Positions 53,889 to 62,815 of a stretch of DNA of 64,000 nucleotides are shown here, in pieces. Numbering within the stretch: the first letter of the stretch is position 1; each line of letters starts with the position of its first letter. This DNA comes from Paenibacillus lautus NBRC 15380. GTDB lineage: Bacteria; Bacillota; Bacilli; Paenibacillales; Paenibacillaceae. The translations under genes and the position numbers were made by a program. The stretch spans positions 124,001 through 188,000 of the forward strand of contig NZ_BIMF01000007.1 in assembly GCF_004000945.1 (NCBI RefSeq), written 5' to 3'. The notes beneath the pieces are model-generated. The model saw only the letters and a program-made list of their open reading frames with translations, was not told the origin of the DNA and searched no databases.

Positions 53889-55625
53889 ATGAAACCGGAA
53901 AAGGATTGGCAGTCCCGCCTGAAGCGATTGACCTTGAAAAATAGAATTCTTTTACTGTTCGCCGCAGCAACATTGATCCCTTTCATCTGCACCTGTTATC
54001 TTTCATACAACACCATTACATCCATTCTGAATACGAAGCTGCAATCCGGAATTCAAAGCAATTTAAAGCAGGTCAGATTGTCGCTTGAGAACACGCTGGA
54101 CAATCTGAATCACGTTTCCCAACAACTGACCTTTAAGGGGAATGTCGGTAGGCAGCTTGAGATGTTTTTGATGGCGAAGCAGCCGTATGACCGGAGTTAT
54201 CTGACGGACGAAATCAAAAATCAACTGAATCTCATCACATTCACGAATCCCAATGTCGGATTAACGCTGTATTATTTACGCGACGATCAGACCACTCTTT
54301 TTGAGAATACAGGCATGAAACAACCATTCGATATCGATAACCTTCCAATCCTCGCAGAGTATTATGGCATCACCTATTTTGGACCGCATATCAGTAAAGA
54401 TCGATTCAACAATCAATATGTGCTTTCTGCCTTGCGAAAGGTGGATTTGCCGGAGAGGGAGGATGCCTACGTCTACATTGAGTCCGGTTTCAAGCTGACG
54501 CAGAGCATTCTTGATTTGGATGAAGTCAGCAAGCATACCAATCATTTAATTCTGGACAACAACGGAAGAATTTCATACAGCGAACTTCAAGATATCTTTC
54601 CTGAAAATTCATTTTTTTCGGACTCACCAGAGCCTTCGCTGGTAACAGGTATTACTTCCAACTATTATTGGTATCGACAAGTCAGCAATCAGGGCTGGAG
54701 TGTGGTCTCACTTATTGCGCAATCCGACTACAACCGCGAGAAAAATCGCTGGATGATGCAGATGCTGGGGCTGGCGCTGCTGTTCGCTGTAGTCAGTCTG
54801 ACGATTGGCGGGCTTTTATGGAAAATGGTGTACCGGCCGCTGTCGCACTTCAATAAGGAGATCAAATCGATTGCGGGCAGCAATTTTAATGCGGCTGCCA
54901 CGCATTCGCGCATCCCGGAATTTGAGATGTTGTTAAATCAATTTCAACATATGAAGGTACAGATTACGCAGCTGTATTCTGAAGTCAAGGCCAAGGAGAA
55001 GCGCAGAGCGGATCTGGAGATCGAGAAGCTGCAGTATCAGATTAATCCGCATTTTCTAATGAATACGCTGGATACCGCTCACTGGCTTGCCGTTATGAAC
55101 GGTCAGGAGGAGATCGACAGGCTTGTTACTTCGTTGAACAAACTGCTTTACTATAATCTCCGCAAAGGCAACAGTGTCGCGACGATCAGGGATGAGATTG
55201 ATTCACTGAAACAATATCTCATTCTCCAGCAGATTCGATACAATTTTCAGTTCGATGTCAATATACACGTGGACGACGCATTGCTTGAAGTGACGGTTCC
55301 TAGATTCATTCTGCAGCCGTTGGTAGAAAATTCGCTGTATCACGGGCTAGATGACAACGGCATGATCGAGGTGGAGGTTAGAAAGAATGACAGACTAGAG
55401 ATTGAAATTCGAGATAACGGTGGGGGGATCTCTAAGGATACGATTGAGGCATTGCTTGAGCAGGAACAGGCTGAGCACCATCGAGTGGGAATGGGAATCG
55501 GACTGAATTATGTCAAACGAATGTTAGAATTTCATTACGAAGGGAAAGCGATTCTTTCGGTATCAAGCGAGCTTGGCATAGGTACCCGCATCATCATTTC
55601 GATTCAAATCGGGGAGGGGAATTAA
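53889..55625 (+). CDS. Sensor histidine kinase, YesM-like
   Basis: A 578-residue membrane kinase of the HPK8/LytS-related group. Membrane segment at about 18-38 (ILLLFAAATLIPFICTCYL), extracellular sensor to about 290, second membrane segment (LGLALLFAVVSLTIGGLLWK), HAMP (VYRPLSHFNKEIKSIAGSNF), then the phospho-acceptor block INPHF with H388 and LDTAHWL, and the ATP-binding motifs PRFILQPLVENSLYHGLDDN (N box) and IRDNGGGIS (G box). The start follows GGGG by eight bases. The response regulator gene starts six bases downstream. Confidence 0.95.
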   Translation: MKPEKDWQSRLKRLTLKNRILLLFAAATLIPFICTCYLSYNTITSILNTKLQSGIQSNLKQVRLSLENTLDNLNHVSQQLTFKGNVGRQLEMFLMAKQPYDRSYLTDEIKNQLNLITFTNPNVGLTLYYLRDDQTTLFENTGMKQPFDIDNLPILAEYYGITYFGPHISKDRFNNQYVLSALRKVDLPEREDAYVYIESGFKLTQSILDLDEVSKHTNHLILDNNGRISYSELQDIFPENSFFSDSPEPSLVTGITSNYYWYRQVSNQGWSVVSLIAQSDYNREKNRWMMQMLGLALLFAVVSLTIGGLLWKMVYRPLSHFNKEIKSIAGSNFNAAATHSRIPEFEMLLNQFQHMKVQITQLYSEVKAKEKRRADLEIEKLQYQINPHFLMNTLDTAHWLAVMNGQEEIDRLVTSLNKLLYYNLRKGNSVATIRDEIDSLKQYLILQQIRYNFQFDVNIHVDDALLEVTVPRFILQPLVENSLYHGLDDNGMIEVEVRKNDRLEIEIRDNGGGISKDTIEALLEQEQAEHHRVGMGIGLNYVKRMLEFHYEGKAILSVSSELGIGTRIIISIQIGEGN

Positions 55626-55630
55626 ACGAA

Positions 55631-57055
55631 ATGATCCATGTTCTCATCGTAGACGACGACAAGCTTGTACGTAAGGGACTGATGTCCTTTTTGCCCTGGG
55701 AATCGTTCGGAATGAGAGTTGTAGGCGAAGCTGCAAACGGGGAGAAGGCGCTCGATTTTCTGAAGGCGAATCGGGTGGATTTGTTAATGACCGATCTAGC
55801 CATGCCGGTGATGTCGGGCATCGAATTAATTCGGGTTGTACGCAAGCAATATCCGAATATCGCGATCGCCGTGTTGACGCTTCATCAGGATTTTGAATAC
55901 ATCCAGGAAGCGCTGCGACTGGGTGCCATTGATTACATTGCCAAGGTAGAGCTTGAAAAAGAACAGTTCGAAGAAGTGTTTCGGCGTATTCACTCGCGCA
56001 TTGTGGAAGAGAAGCAGAAGCACAAGAATGAGTCGGATTCGATAGTAGAGGCTTGTTCTTGCGATACGGCCTATGCGCTATTGAAGTTCCCGGATGAGCC
56101 ATTAACAAGCAGAATGGTTGCGGATTGCGTTTCCTTGGGCTGGATAGCCGAAGCGGAAGGCTCTATTCTGATGTGGTTGAAGGATCTTGCCAAGGAGGTT
56201 CAGCCTCAAGGCAATTACGAAGAAGACCCGTTGCCGCCGCATCCAAACGGAACGCGCAGCACCGGATGGCATATGGTGCGGCTACGGCATACAGCCGATT
56301 TATCTCCATCCGATCTGCATCAACGGATACGGGCCTACAGGAGCAGAGATTTTTTCTACGACTGTGACGGCAATGAACCCTATCCGATTGAGAAATCTGT
56401 CATGGAGCTGCTGGCGGAACATCCTGAACCGGGAGACGAAGAGATGGACACTGTGAAGGAATTACTACACGCCTTCACATGGGTCCATAACGATGAAGCC
56501 TTTGATAAGCTTTGTAGTCGATTAAAAGAACTGCGTATCCCCGTCTCAAAGCTAATGCAATGGATCTACGGCTTTATGGTTGACTTGAACCGGCTCTATA
56601 GAGCGATACAACCGGATGATATCAAGCTTCCTGACACATTTACGTGCTGGCGGGAGGTTGTGGACTGGCTCAAACATTTTAGGGAAATTGGGATAACGCT
56701 GTCAGGCAGCCTGCAGCTGAGCCCGGAAGTGAGCGGCAGCATTATGACCGCGGTAAAGATCGTGCACGACGAACTTGAGTGTCCGTTATTCGCTATCGAT
56801 GTCGCGAAGCGGGTCAATCTGAGCCGAAGCTACTTCTATCAATGTTTCAAAGAAATCGTAGGCTTTTCCTTCAATGAATATCTGCGCAAGGTACGGATCG
56901 ATAAAGCGCGGGAATATCTGGAGCAGACGGCCAGGCCCATTGTCTGGATTGCCAAGCAAACCGGATACGAAGACGAGAAATATTTCAGCAGAACTTTTCG
57001 AGAGCAGACAGGCATGCTGCCGAGCGAATATAGACAGCAGTATAAGTCGAGGTAG
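55631..57055 (+). CDS. Response regulator with AraC output domain, YesN-like
   Basis: A 474-residue regulator. The receiver has acidic pocket VDDD (8-10), phospho-acceptor D55 in LMTDLAMP, Thr at LTLHQDFEY and Lys in YIAKVELE. A poorly conserved middle region of about 220 residues leads to a C-terminal double helix-turn-helix (VAKRVNLSRSYFYQCFKEIV and IAKQTGYEDEKYFSRTFREQ). GGGGAGGGG precedes the ATG. With the upstream kinase it should activate the divergent importer genes when the sugar is present. Confidence 0.95.
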   Translation: MIHVLIVDDDKLVRKGLMSFLPWESFGMRVVGEAANGEKALDFLKANRVDLLMTDLAMPVMSGIELIRVVRKQYPNIAIAVLTLHQDFEYIQEALRLGAIDYIAKVELEKEQFEEVFRRIHSRIVEEKQKHKNESDSIVEACSCDTAYALLKFPDEPLTSRMVADCVSLGWIAEAEGSILMWLKDLAKEVQPQGNYEEDPLPPHPNGTRSTGWHMVRLRHTADLSPSDLHQRIRAYRSRDFFYDCDGNEPYPIEKSVMELLAEHPEPGDEEMDTVKELLHAFTWVHNDEAFDKLCSRLKELRIPVSKLMQWIYGFMVDLNRLYRAIQPDDIKLPDTFTCWREVVDWLKHFREIGITLSGSLQLSPEVSGSIMTAVKIVHDELECPLFAIDVAKRVNLSRSYFYQCFKEIVGFSFNEYLRKVRIDKAREYLEQTARPIVWIAKQTGYEDEKYFSRTFREQTGMLPSEYRQQYKSR

Positions 57056-57473
57056 AGTAAGAGCTTTAATAAGGAGGATGGCCAGCCGTGTCTGGATCGG
57101 CTCAATAGGATCACGGTTATTTGATGCCATCAGAAAAGGCCGAGTTTGACAAGAACTTGCATACTTAGCGATTAAGATGAGCGGCTAATTAGGCAACCTA
57201 TTAAGCTAACGGGCAGAATAGTTATAGTAGTTCCCCCCCTCTTTTTTTCGATTGGGGAATGTTATAATTGCAATTACGACTTGGCACAGCTGCGTATAAA
57301 GGAATGGCGATATATTTAGATGTCTATAACCCGCCGATGCCTACTATTGATACAAACGGATACTGATGTAATCGAAGTTGTCTCTCGGATCAAAGAGTGG
57401 GTTCACCAATACGCTTGAAGTTGACTCATGATCTCGGCGAGGCGAGTGAACGAATGATGAGAGGGATGGAAAA
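57056..57473 (+). other. Intergenic region with a TTAAGCTAACGGGCAG box
   Basis: TTAAGCTAACGGGCAG lies at 57201-57216, the same box as at 60723 and 63975. From about 57280 a broken frame follows (see next entry). The remainder shows nothing recognisable. Confidence 0.6.
57280..57418 (+). pseudogene. Unidentified C-terminal gene remnant
   Basis: One frame reads LGTAAYKGMAIYLDVYNPPM then PTIDTNGY and stops; the next frame continues DVIEVVSRIKEWVHQYA and stops at 57418. Both halves look protein-like and would join with a one-base shift. I do not recognise the family. Confidence 0.4.
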
Positions 57474-58319
57474 ATGAACGATACAAGGACCAAATTGATG
57501 CTGGATTTGCAAAGAATTGAAAAGGATGAGTATCAGTTACGCGAAGGTGAGCAGCATCAAGATTTCTTACCTTTGTTACTTCAACATATTGGCGATCCTC
57601 AGCCAGAATTACGGGATAACCTGATTTATCCGATGTTTTATATGTGGATTAAGGAAGAGAATAGGTTCAGTGGAGAGGAGTTGCGTAGCCTCTTAACTAT
57701 TCTGACTGATGAGAACCATTTGTTCTATAATATTGGCAGCGAGGATGATCCGTCAGTTTTTACAAGGACGTTCTCTGCCTTGCCTATCGCTTTGATTGTG
57801 CAACGCCACAGACAGAATCCATTTTTCAATCAAGCGGAAATTGAGCAATTAATGCATGCAATGCTCCGTTATTATAAAGAGGAAAAGGATCTGCGAGGTT
57901 ACCTTTCAATAGGAGGCTGGGCTCACAGCGCGTCTCACGGTGCAGATGTTTTTGTCGAGCTGGTGCAGTGCGAGGAGAGCAGCGTCGCAATGCTGCGTGA
58001 GGTTCTTCTCGCTATTTCTGGCATGCTTCATAATGGTAGACACATTTTTAGCGATGAGGATGATGAGCGGTTGGTCAATATCGTGGATACGATGATTGAC
58101 AAAGAGTTACTTCCAGATCAAGAAATCGCTGATTGGATTAGTGACTTAGCGCAATGCTGCAATTTGCCGAGAAGTCGCAGTCAGGTGATTTCTCGCGTGA
58201 ACAGCAAGAATTTTTTACGCAGTCTCTATTTCAGAAGGGGACAAGATAGCCGAGGGAATGAGCTTAACACCGTCATGCTTGGTACTGAGGCAAAATTGAA
58301 CAGGTTTTCTATCAGTTAA
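57474..58319 (+). CDS. DUF2785-family protein
   Basis: A 281-residue soluble helical protein. The DUF2785 signature is visible: DNLIYPMFYMWIKEENRFSG, a catalytic-looking DLRGYLSIGGWAHSASHGAD near 139-158, and NFLRSLYFRRG close to the end. Function of the family is unknown to me; the GGWAH...HGAD segment is its most conserved part. AGAGGGATGG precedes the ATG. It stands alone between a remnant and a terminator. Confidence 0.88.
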   Translation: MNDTRTKLMLDLQRIEKDEYQLREGEQHQDFLPLLLQHIGDPQPELRDNLIYPMFYMWIKEENRFSGEELRSLLTILTDENHLFYNIGSEDDPSVFTRTFSALPIALIVQRHRQNPFFNQAEIEQLMHAMLRYYKEEKDLRGYLSIGGWAHSASHGADVFVELVQCEESSVAMLREVLLAISGMLHNGRHIFSDEDDERLVNIVDTMIDKELLPDQEIADWISDLAQCCNLPRSRSQVISRVNSKNFLRSLYFRRGQDSRGNELNTVMLGTEAKLNRFSIS

Positions 58320-58325
58320 AGGATT

Positions 58326-58379
58326 AGAGGGGCTGTCCCAAATGCCATGGGAAAATGGCTGAGGGATTGCCCCTTTTCC
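58326..58379 (+). terminator. GGGGCTGTCCC-type terminator
   Basis: GGGGCTGTCCC at 58329 pairs imperfectly with GGGATTGCCCC at 58363, followed by TTTT. Same family as 43443. Confidence 0.7.
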
Positions 58380-58511
58380 AGGTGATTTGTATTAGTTTAA
58401 CGCACGATTTTTTCCTTCTATTCAACGATTTTGATTTGAATGGCAGATATGAGATTATAAGGGGTGTAAAAAAACGCCGGTGACCTTAAGCTGGAGAACG
58501 GCGTTTCCATA

Positions 58512-58913
58512 TTAGCGTTTCGGCATTTTGCTCTCATCCATGTACAGCAGATTCCAGCGGTGACCGTCCAGGTCGGCAAATCCTGCGCCGTACATCCAGC
58601 CGTCAATTTCACTCGGCTTGCCAAAGATGCTTCCTCCGGCAAACTCTACTTTTTGAATAAAGGCATCTACTTCTTCTCTGCTCTCAGCGCCAATGGAAAA
58701 TATTACTTCTGCGCTATGGGAAGTATCTGCAGTCTTTGAACCTGTAAATTTCTCAAACGCCCCATCCGGGAACAGCAAAATCGTTGTCTGGCCTATGACA
58801 AGCTTGGCTCTCTCGTTACCAACGCTCACCGCATGGAATCCAATCTCATTGAAAAAAGCAGTTGACCTCTCAACATCTTTGACCGGCAGGTTAATCCAAA
58901 TCTCCTGTGACAT
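58512..58913 (-). CDS. VOC-superfamily (glyoxalase-like) protein
   Basis: A 133-residue metalloenzyme-fold protein: WINLPVKDVERSTAFFNEIG, FHAVSVGNERAKLVIGQTTI and the C-terminal DGWMYGAGFADLDGHRWNLL, with a Glu/His metal-binding pattern of the vicinal oxygen chelate fold. AGGAGG lies nine bases upstream of the ATG. Members include glyoxalase I-like and antibiotic-binding proteins; the exact activity is not readable. Confidence 0.9.
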   Translation of the reverse strand: MSQEIWINLPVKDVERSTAFFNEIGFHAVSVGNERAKLVIGQTTILLFPDGAFEKFTGSKTADTSHSAEVIFSIGAESREEVDAFIQKVEFAGGSIFGKPSEIDGWMYGAGFADLDGHRWNLLYMDESKMPKR

Positions 58914-58984
58914 GGCTGTAGCCTCCTGGAATATATTTTCAACTACTCCTACTATACTCTACTTCTGGCAGCGGAAGCGAATCT

Positions 58985-59036
58985 TATAAAAGAAACCGCA
59001 AGGTATGACATTCCTGTCGTGCATCCTGCGGTTTCC
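58985..59036 (-). terminator. Minus-strand terminator
   Basis: GAAACCGCA-AGG (58992) and CC-TGCGGTTTC (59025) pair; on the minus strand TTCTTTTATAAG follows. It would end transcripts from the DUF4267 gene. Confidence 0.65.
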
Positions 59037-59241
59037 TTACTTATTTACTTGTCTTCCAGCATCGTCTCCGTCAAGGCATCGATCTGGCCAAGAATGCATA
59101 TAGCATCAACGGTTTTCGGTTTCTTAAAGAGGGTCAAAAAGTTGCATTCGACCTATTCGAATTTCCGGGGGTGGAAACATTGTCTAATTTTCATTGAACC
59201 GCTCATAATGAGTGGAGAGCCCATGAGGGCAACCATTGCCG

Positions 59242-59658
59242 TTATGATTTACTTACTGTTTTGGCTCGCTGTTCTTCTCGATACAACATACAACCAACAA
59301 CAAGTCCATATAACGCAGTAACAATATGAATCCAAGAAGGTGTTGTATCTGCTGCATTCGTAATGACCAATATTGCATCAATTGTAGGCATGAGAATGGA
59401 AGTTAGCATCACAACAAGTAATGCTTTTCTCATACGAAGGATCATCAAAGCTAGTAGGAAGATACCAATAAAAAGATCACGATCTGCTTTGATGTGAACA
59501 AGATAGTTATCCGCGGTGTCGTGAAGTGGTAAACCGAAATCTCGTATTGCAGCTTCTGGCTGGACAAAACCTCTTACACCTAAATACAACATTAACAGCG
59601 TAACAACACCCACGAGCCAAAATGTTACTGACTTTGGTCCCCAATAAAGTTTACTCAT
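59242..59658 (-). CDS. DUF4267-like membrane protein
   Basis: A 138-residue protein with four hydrophobic segments (TFWLVGVVTLLMLYLGVRGF, LFIGIFLLALMILRMRKALL, VVMLTSILMPTIDAILVI and WIHIVTALYGLVVGCMLY). The conserved RDFGLPLHDT and KADRDLFIGI fit the DUF4267 family. It starts 65 bases from two palindromes (59724-59757) of the type found before the HxlR and NmrA-like genes at 30-31 kb, suggesting shared control. No regulator is encoded beside it; a short frame reading MNIHLANMAELGTPY at 59770 may be what is left of one. Confidence 0.82.
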   Translation of the reverse strand: MSKLYWGPKSVTFWLVGVVTLLMLYLGVRGFVQPEAAIRDFGLPLHDTADNYLVHIKADRDLFIGIFLLALMILRMRKALLVVMLTSILMPTIDAILVITNAADTTPSWIHIVTALYGLVVGCMLYREEQRAKTVSKS

Positions 59659-59723
59659 TTGTTTGCCTCCATTTAATTTGAATTGACTTTATTGTATATC
59701 GGTAATAACGTGACGATAAGAAC

Positions 59724-59757
59724 GCACTTTAAAGTGCATGACTTACTTAAAAGTTAG
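59724..59757. promoter_or_regulatory. Tandem HxlR-type palindromes
   Basis: GCACTTTAAAGTGC (59724-59737) is a perfect palindrome; CTTACTT-AA-AAGTTAG (59742-59757) differs by one base from the operators at 30802 and 31392. The same two-palindrome layout occurs at 31392-31426. Confidence 0.7.
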
Positions 59758-59851
59758 GGAGTGAGTTGGTTGAATATTCACTTAGCGAACATGGCAGAAC
59801 TCGGAACTCCATATTAAAAACACATCCAAATAGTCCGGTTTCCCCCTGCTT

Positions 59852-60250
59852 CTATTTATTTCGCTTCTTTAAAAATGGATAAGAACCTCGCACCAACGCA
59901 AGAGCCCCCCAAAACAAGGCAAGCGCCAGAACGGGATGGAGCGCGCCTGCAATATGGAGAGCCGTAATATATTGAAAACTGATAAGGACGAACAGACCAA
60001 GACTCCCCCAGATCATTTTCCGGTTAAGCTTCCCGATGATGCCAAGGATGAACAGGATGACCGAGATATATCCAAACATGGGAACGAACGACCGATGCCA
60101 TTTCCAAACTTCCGAATTCCCGAACAAAGCCATTCCGGCCAGATATACTTGCACAACGATACAGATCAAAAGTACTAACGCAAGAATGGAATACGCCAAT
60201 CTGCAATATCTCACTCGGTAAGGCTCTTTTTTTATCGCTTCATCGTTCAA
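59852..60250 (-). CDS. DUF6220-like membrane protein
   Basis: A 132-residue protein with four hydrophobic segments (LAYSILALVLLICIVVQVYL, FVPMFGYISVILFILGIIGK, MIWGSLGLFVLISFQYITAL and ALHPVLALALFWGALALV) and HRS/GHPV-like polar positions. The start is TTG 60250, eight bases after AAAGGAG; the site overlaps the end of the oxidoreductase fragment upstream, so the two were once an operon. Function unknown. Confidence 0.78.
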   Translation of the reverse strand: MNDEAIKKEPYRVRYCRLAYSILALVLLICIVVQVYLAGMALFGNSEVWKWHRSFVPMFGYISVILFILGIIGKLNRKMIWGSLGLFVLISFQYITALHIAGALHPVLALALFWGALALVRGSYPFLKKRNK

Positions 60251-60253
60251 TGT

Positions 60254-60373
60254 TCAAGCTCCTTTCATTAGATGTAATAGTTCATACCTAACCCCGGGTC
60301 GTTTCCTGTATTTTTTGAGATCCGCAAGCCCCCTATAGCCGCCTCCAATGATTATGCATGTCAAGTCGTTCAT
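60254..60373 (-). pseudogene. FAD-dependent oxidoreductase, N-terminal fragment
   Basis: ATG 60373 with AAAGGAG upstream opens MNDLTCIIIGGGYRGLADLK then KYRKRPGVRYELLHLMKGA and stops. The GGGYxGL loop is the FAD-binding start of NDH-2-like NAD(P)/FAD oxidoreductases of about 350 residues. Only the first 30 or so residues match; the rest is a deletion junction. Confidence 0.7.
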
Positions 60374-60787
60374 CTTTCTTCAGCTCCTTTGCGTTTTGCA
60401 CATATGACGATAAAAGGCTCTGATTTGTGACATCGGAAACGAACGAATAACATTGCATTATGAGCTGAGTGAGTAGATCCAGAAGGGTCAAATTTCATTC
60501 TTCATAATCCCTCTAGGGAATATGAAGAGATTGGGGGATGAATGAACATGATATGTACGTTATTGGTTCATGCCTTTTTTAGGGGCTATCCGTTAGGGTG
60601 GCCCATTTTTCTTAAAACTTGCCGTTACAGACAGCGCCGGGCCGTGGTCATCATTGAGCTAACGGGAAACTTTTAGTTGAAGATTCTGGAACAAAATGCT
60701 GGTTGGCAACTGCTCCATTTCATTAAGCTAACGGGCAGTTATGCGCAATATAAATGAGGTAAGAAGTTCGGAAAATCGAGAACGTGG
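60374..60787. repeat. Intergenic region with two TAACGGG boxes
   Basis: ATTGAGCTAACGGGAAAC (60652) and TTAAGCTAACGGGCAG (60723-60738) are about 70 bases apart, with a GGGGCTATCC-type hairpin at about 60581. No gene is supported. Confidence 0.6.
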
Positions 60788-60858
60788 GGAGGTATAGCTC
60801 AACTGGAGAGCACCTGCCTTCAAGCAGGAGGTCAGCGGTTCGATCCCCCTTGGCTCCA
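60788..60858 (+). tRNA. Degenerate tRNA-Ala-like sequence (probable pseudogene)
   Basis: The sequence matches tRNA-Ala(UGC) of Bacillota over its length, but with lesions. The anticodon arm CCTGC...GCAGG encloses only six bases (CTTCAA) where CTTGCAA is expected, so the G of the TGC anticodon is missing. The T stem is broken (AGCGG opposite CCCCT), the D arm lacks one base (GCTCAACTGGAGAGC), the acceptor GGAGGTA/TGGCTCC has one mismatch, and CTA replaces CCA. Total 71 bases, two short. It should not decode. Confidence 0.8.
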
Positions 60859-61001
60859 CTACACATTTAAGACATGTAAGTATGGTGTGTTTTTGGTTTT
60901 TGGGAAGAAATTCGGAAAGGAAAAAGTCCCCAAGTATTCAGCAATGGGTTATAATTGTAGTATATTCAGGAGTGGCTGAGCCATTGAGAAGGGGAGTTGA
61001 C

Positions 61002-61868
61002 ATGACGATACGTTATATGATAGATGGCAAGCCGGCATTAAATAGCAATCATCTGGAATGGGAACACATTCAATATATTAAGTGGAGTAAAGTTGCCCCT
61101 CAGGAAAGCTACGTTGAATCAATGCCTTATTATTTGATTACCGTAAATTCAACCCCCGAACCAATTAAGGCGGTGTCGCGTTATGAAGGGCGTGACAACG
61201 AGAGAGTGGCTAGAGTTGGTGAGACCGCTTTATTCATACCAGGCAATTTAGAATATTTTCGTTTGGAGGAGGTAGAGGCTTCTTTTAGTTGCATTATGCT
61301 ATCTCCTTCATTGGTTCATCAAGTGGCAACTCAAGCTGACTTGACATTTGTCGGTCATGGTGAATTAATAAACAAAATATCTTTATATGATTCAAAACTA
61401 TTTCAATTAAGTCTATGGTTAGAAGATGAAATCAATAACAACGGAGCAAGAGGAAAGTTATATGTCGAATCATTATCCAATCTGATGGCCCTTCACCTGT
61501 TGGAGATGAATAAAACTTCCCCTCATAAGCAGCTTTATGTTTCGAGGAAATTATCAGAGCAACAACTGGCAAGAGCCATTGAGTATATGAATGTCCATTT
61601 TGATCAGGATATCTCGCTTGAAGAATTGGCTAAAATGGTCAATTTAAGTCAGACGCATTTGATTCGAATGTTTAAACAAACGACGGGACTAAGTCCTTAT
61701 CAATACTTCTTACACTTGAGGATTGATAAAGCTAAGACGCTAATCAAGAGCCGTGAATTTACAGTAGGAGAAATTGCTGTGATTCTCGGATTTACCGACC
61801 AAAGTCATTTGAATCGCCATTTTAAGCGAATTACAGGGTTGTCTCCAAGAGAATACATGTCAACTTGA
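61002..61868 (+). CDS. AraC-family transcriptional regulator
   Basis: A 288-residue cytoplasmic regulator. The N-terminal sensor (YVESMPYYLITVNSTPEPIK, VGETALFIPGNLEYFRLEEV) has a cupin-like pattern; the C-terminus has LEELAKMVNLSQTHLIRMFK and VGEIAVILGFTDQSHLNRHF, the two helix-turn-helix motifs. AAGGGGAG is six bases before ATG 61002; the frame extends 40 codons upstream without similarity. It probably controlled the VOC gene that follows, now broken, and perhaps the DoxX gene. Confidence 0.93.
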   Translation: MTIRYMIDGKPALNSNHLEWEHIQYIKWSKVAPQESYVESMPYYLITVNSTPEPIKAVSRYEGRDNERVARVGETALFIPGNLEYFRLEEVEASFSCIMLSPSLVHQVATQADLTFVGHGELINKISLYDSKLFQLSLWLEDEINNNGARGKLYVESLSNLMALHLLEMNKTSPHKQLYVSRKLSEQQLARAIEYMNVHFDQDISLEELAKMVNLSQTHLIRMFKQTTGLSPYQYFLHLRIDKAKTLIKSREFTVGEIAVILGFTDQSHLNRHFKRITGLSPREYMST

Positions 61869-61887
61869 ATAGTTTAAGGATCATTAG

Positions 61888-61912
61888 CCACAATTCGTTG
61901 TGGTTTTTTTCT
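61888..61912 (+). terminator. UUCG-loop terminator
   Basis: CCACAA-TTCG-TTGTGG at 61889-61904, followed by a T-run. The UUCG tetraloop makes it very stable. Confidence 0.9.
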
Positions 61913-62049
61913 TTTTACGGAAATTATGGAATGGTAATTTTGTACAAAAAAATGTTCGCATCTTACAATCCCGCCATTCGCAATTCCTCTATACTTTTAA
62001 CAGATGGCTGAATTGTATCACACAAAACGATTTCAAGGAGTTGATTGGT

Positions 62050-62149
62050 ATGAGTACACGTTTGATCCCTTTCCTTGGAGATTAATGGAATTGACCAAGA
62101 AGTAATAGACTTTTACCGCTCTTTAGCCCTGCTTCCGGCAAATGGATAA
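62050..62149 (+). pseudogene. VOC/PhnB-like protein, N-terminal remnant
   Basis: ATG 62050 with AAGGAG upstream gives MSTRLIPFLGD and stops. A second frame continues NGIDQEVIDFYRSLALLP, so the two together match the common PhnB-like opening 'MSTRLIPFLxMNGxAxEAIxFY'. The remaining domain is not found before the DoxX gene. Confidence 0.7.
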
Positions 62150-62290
62150 ATTCGGCTTCACGTTCCGAATTCTCGCAAATGCTCAAAAGTGAAAGTCTAT
62201 TATATAACGGAGTGGTTTATGGTTAGGTGAAAATGGTCGGACAGCTCAAAAAGTTGTTAGAAGACCGGTAAATAAAGGGAGGGCTACCTC

Positions 62291-62656
62291 ATGAGTATAT
62301 TTTCGATTGTACTTCAGAGTTTATTGATCCTATACTACCTCTTTTCAGGTTCTGCAAAGGTCATAGGCGCAAAATATTGGGTCGATATTTTCAACACGCT
62401 TAGACTGCCTCAGTGGTTTCGTATCGTCACCGGATTTGTCCAGCTATTAGGTGCCATAGTGCTCATCATAGGCTACTGGGTTGAAGGGGCGGTCGCATGG
62501 GCCGGGATTTGGCTTGGAATTACGATGCTGCTGGCGTTCCTTGCGCATATCAGGGTCAAAGATCAGTTCGGCAAAACGGTGACACCCGTTGTGTTTCTTG
62601 TGTTAATCATCATTTTAACCATGATTAATGCAGACGGTCTTTTGCTTTCCTTTTGA
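62291..62656 (+). CDS. DoxX-family membrane protein
   Basis: A 121-residue protein with four hydrophobic segments. The DoxX-like signature is YYLFSGSAKVIGAKYWVDIF then LRLPQWFRIVTGFVQLLGAI, followed by GYWVEGAVAWAGIWLGITML and VVFLVLIIILTMI. Relatives take part in membrane redox or quinone-linked processes, but the role of short DoxX_2 proteins is poorly known. GGGAGGG precedes the ATG. Terminated at 62816. Confidence 0.88.
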   Translation: MSIFSIVLQSLLILYYLFSGSAKVIGAKYWVDIFNTLRLPQWFRIVTGFVQLLGAIVLIIGYWVEGAVAWAGIWLGITMLLAFLAHIRVKDQFGKTVTPVVFLVLIIILTMINADGLLLSF

Positions 62657-62815
62657 TAAAAGCATCGAGTACTGTAAGCTAGTTGGGTATAGCTAAACGT
62701 TTTATGATTAACCTTAAAGGAAACAAATCACGTGCCTTGTTACCTAACGGAGACGATGGTTCAATGAACCAAGCATTAAACCCACTAACAATGGTGAGTT
62801 TTGTGAGCTTACACA

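Noticed and set aside
59040..59200. Cold-shock-protein-like phrase GFRFLKEGQKVAFDL on the plus strand and a minus-strand tail ending ALTETMLEDK
   Set aside because: Each is a short isolated similarity; neither can be supported as a gene.
60788..60858. Selenocysteine tRNA, because TCA can be read in the anticodon loop
   Set aside because: Length and variable arm are wrong; all other arms match tRNA-Ala.
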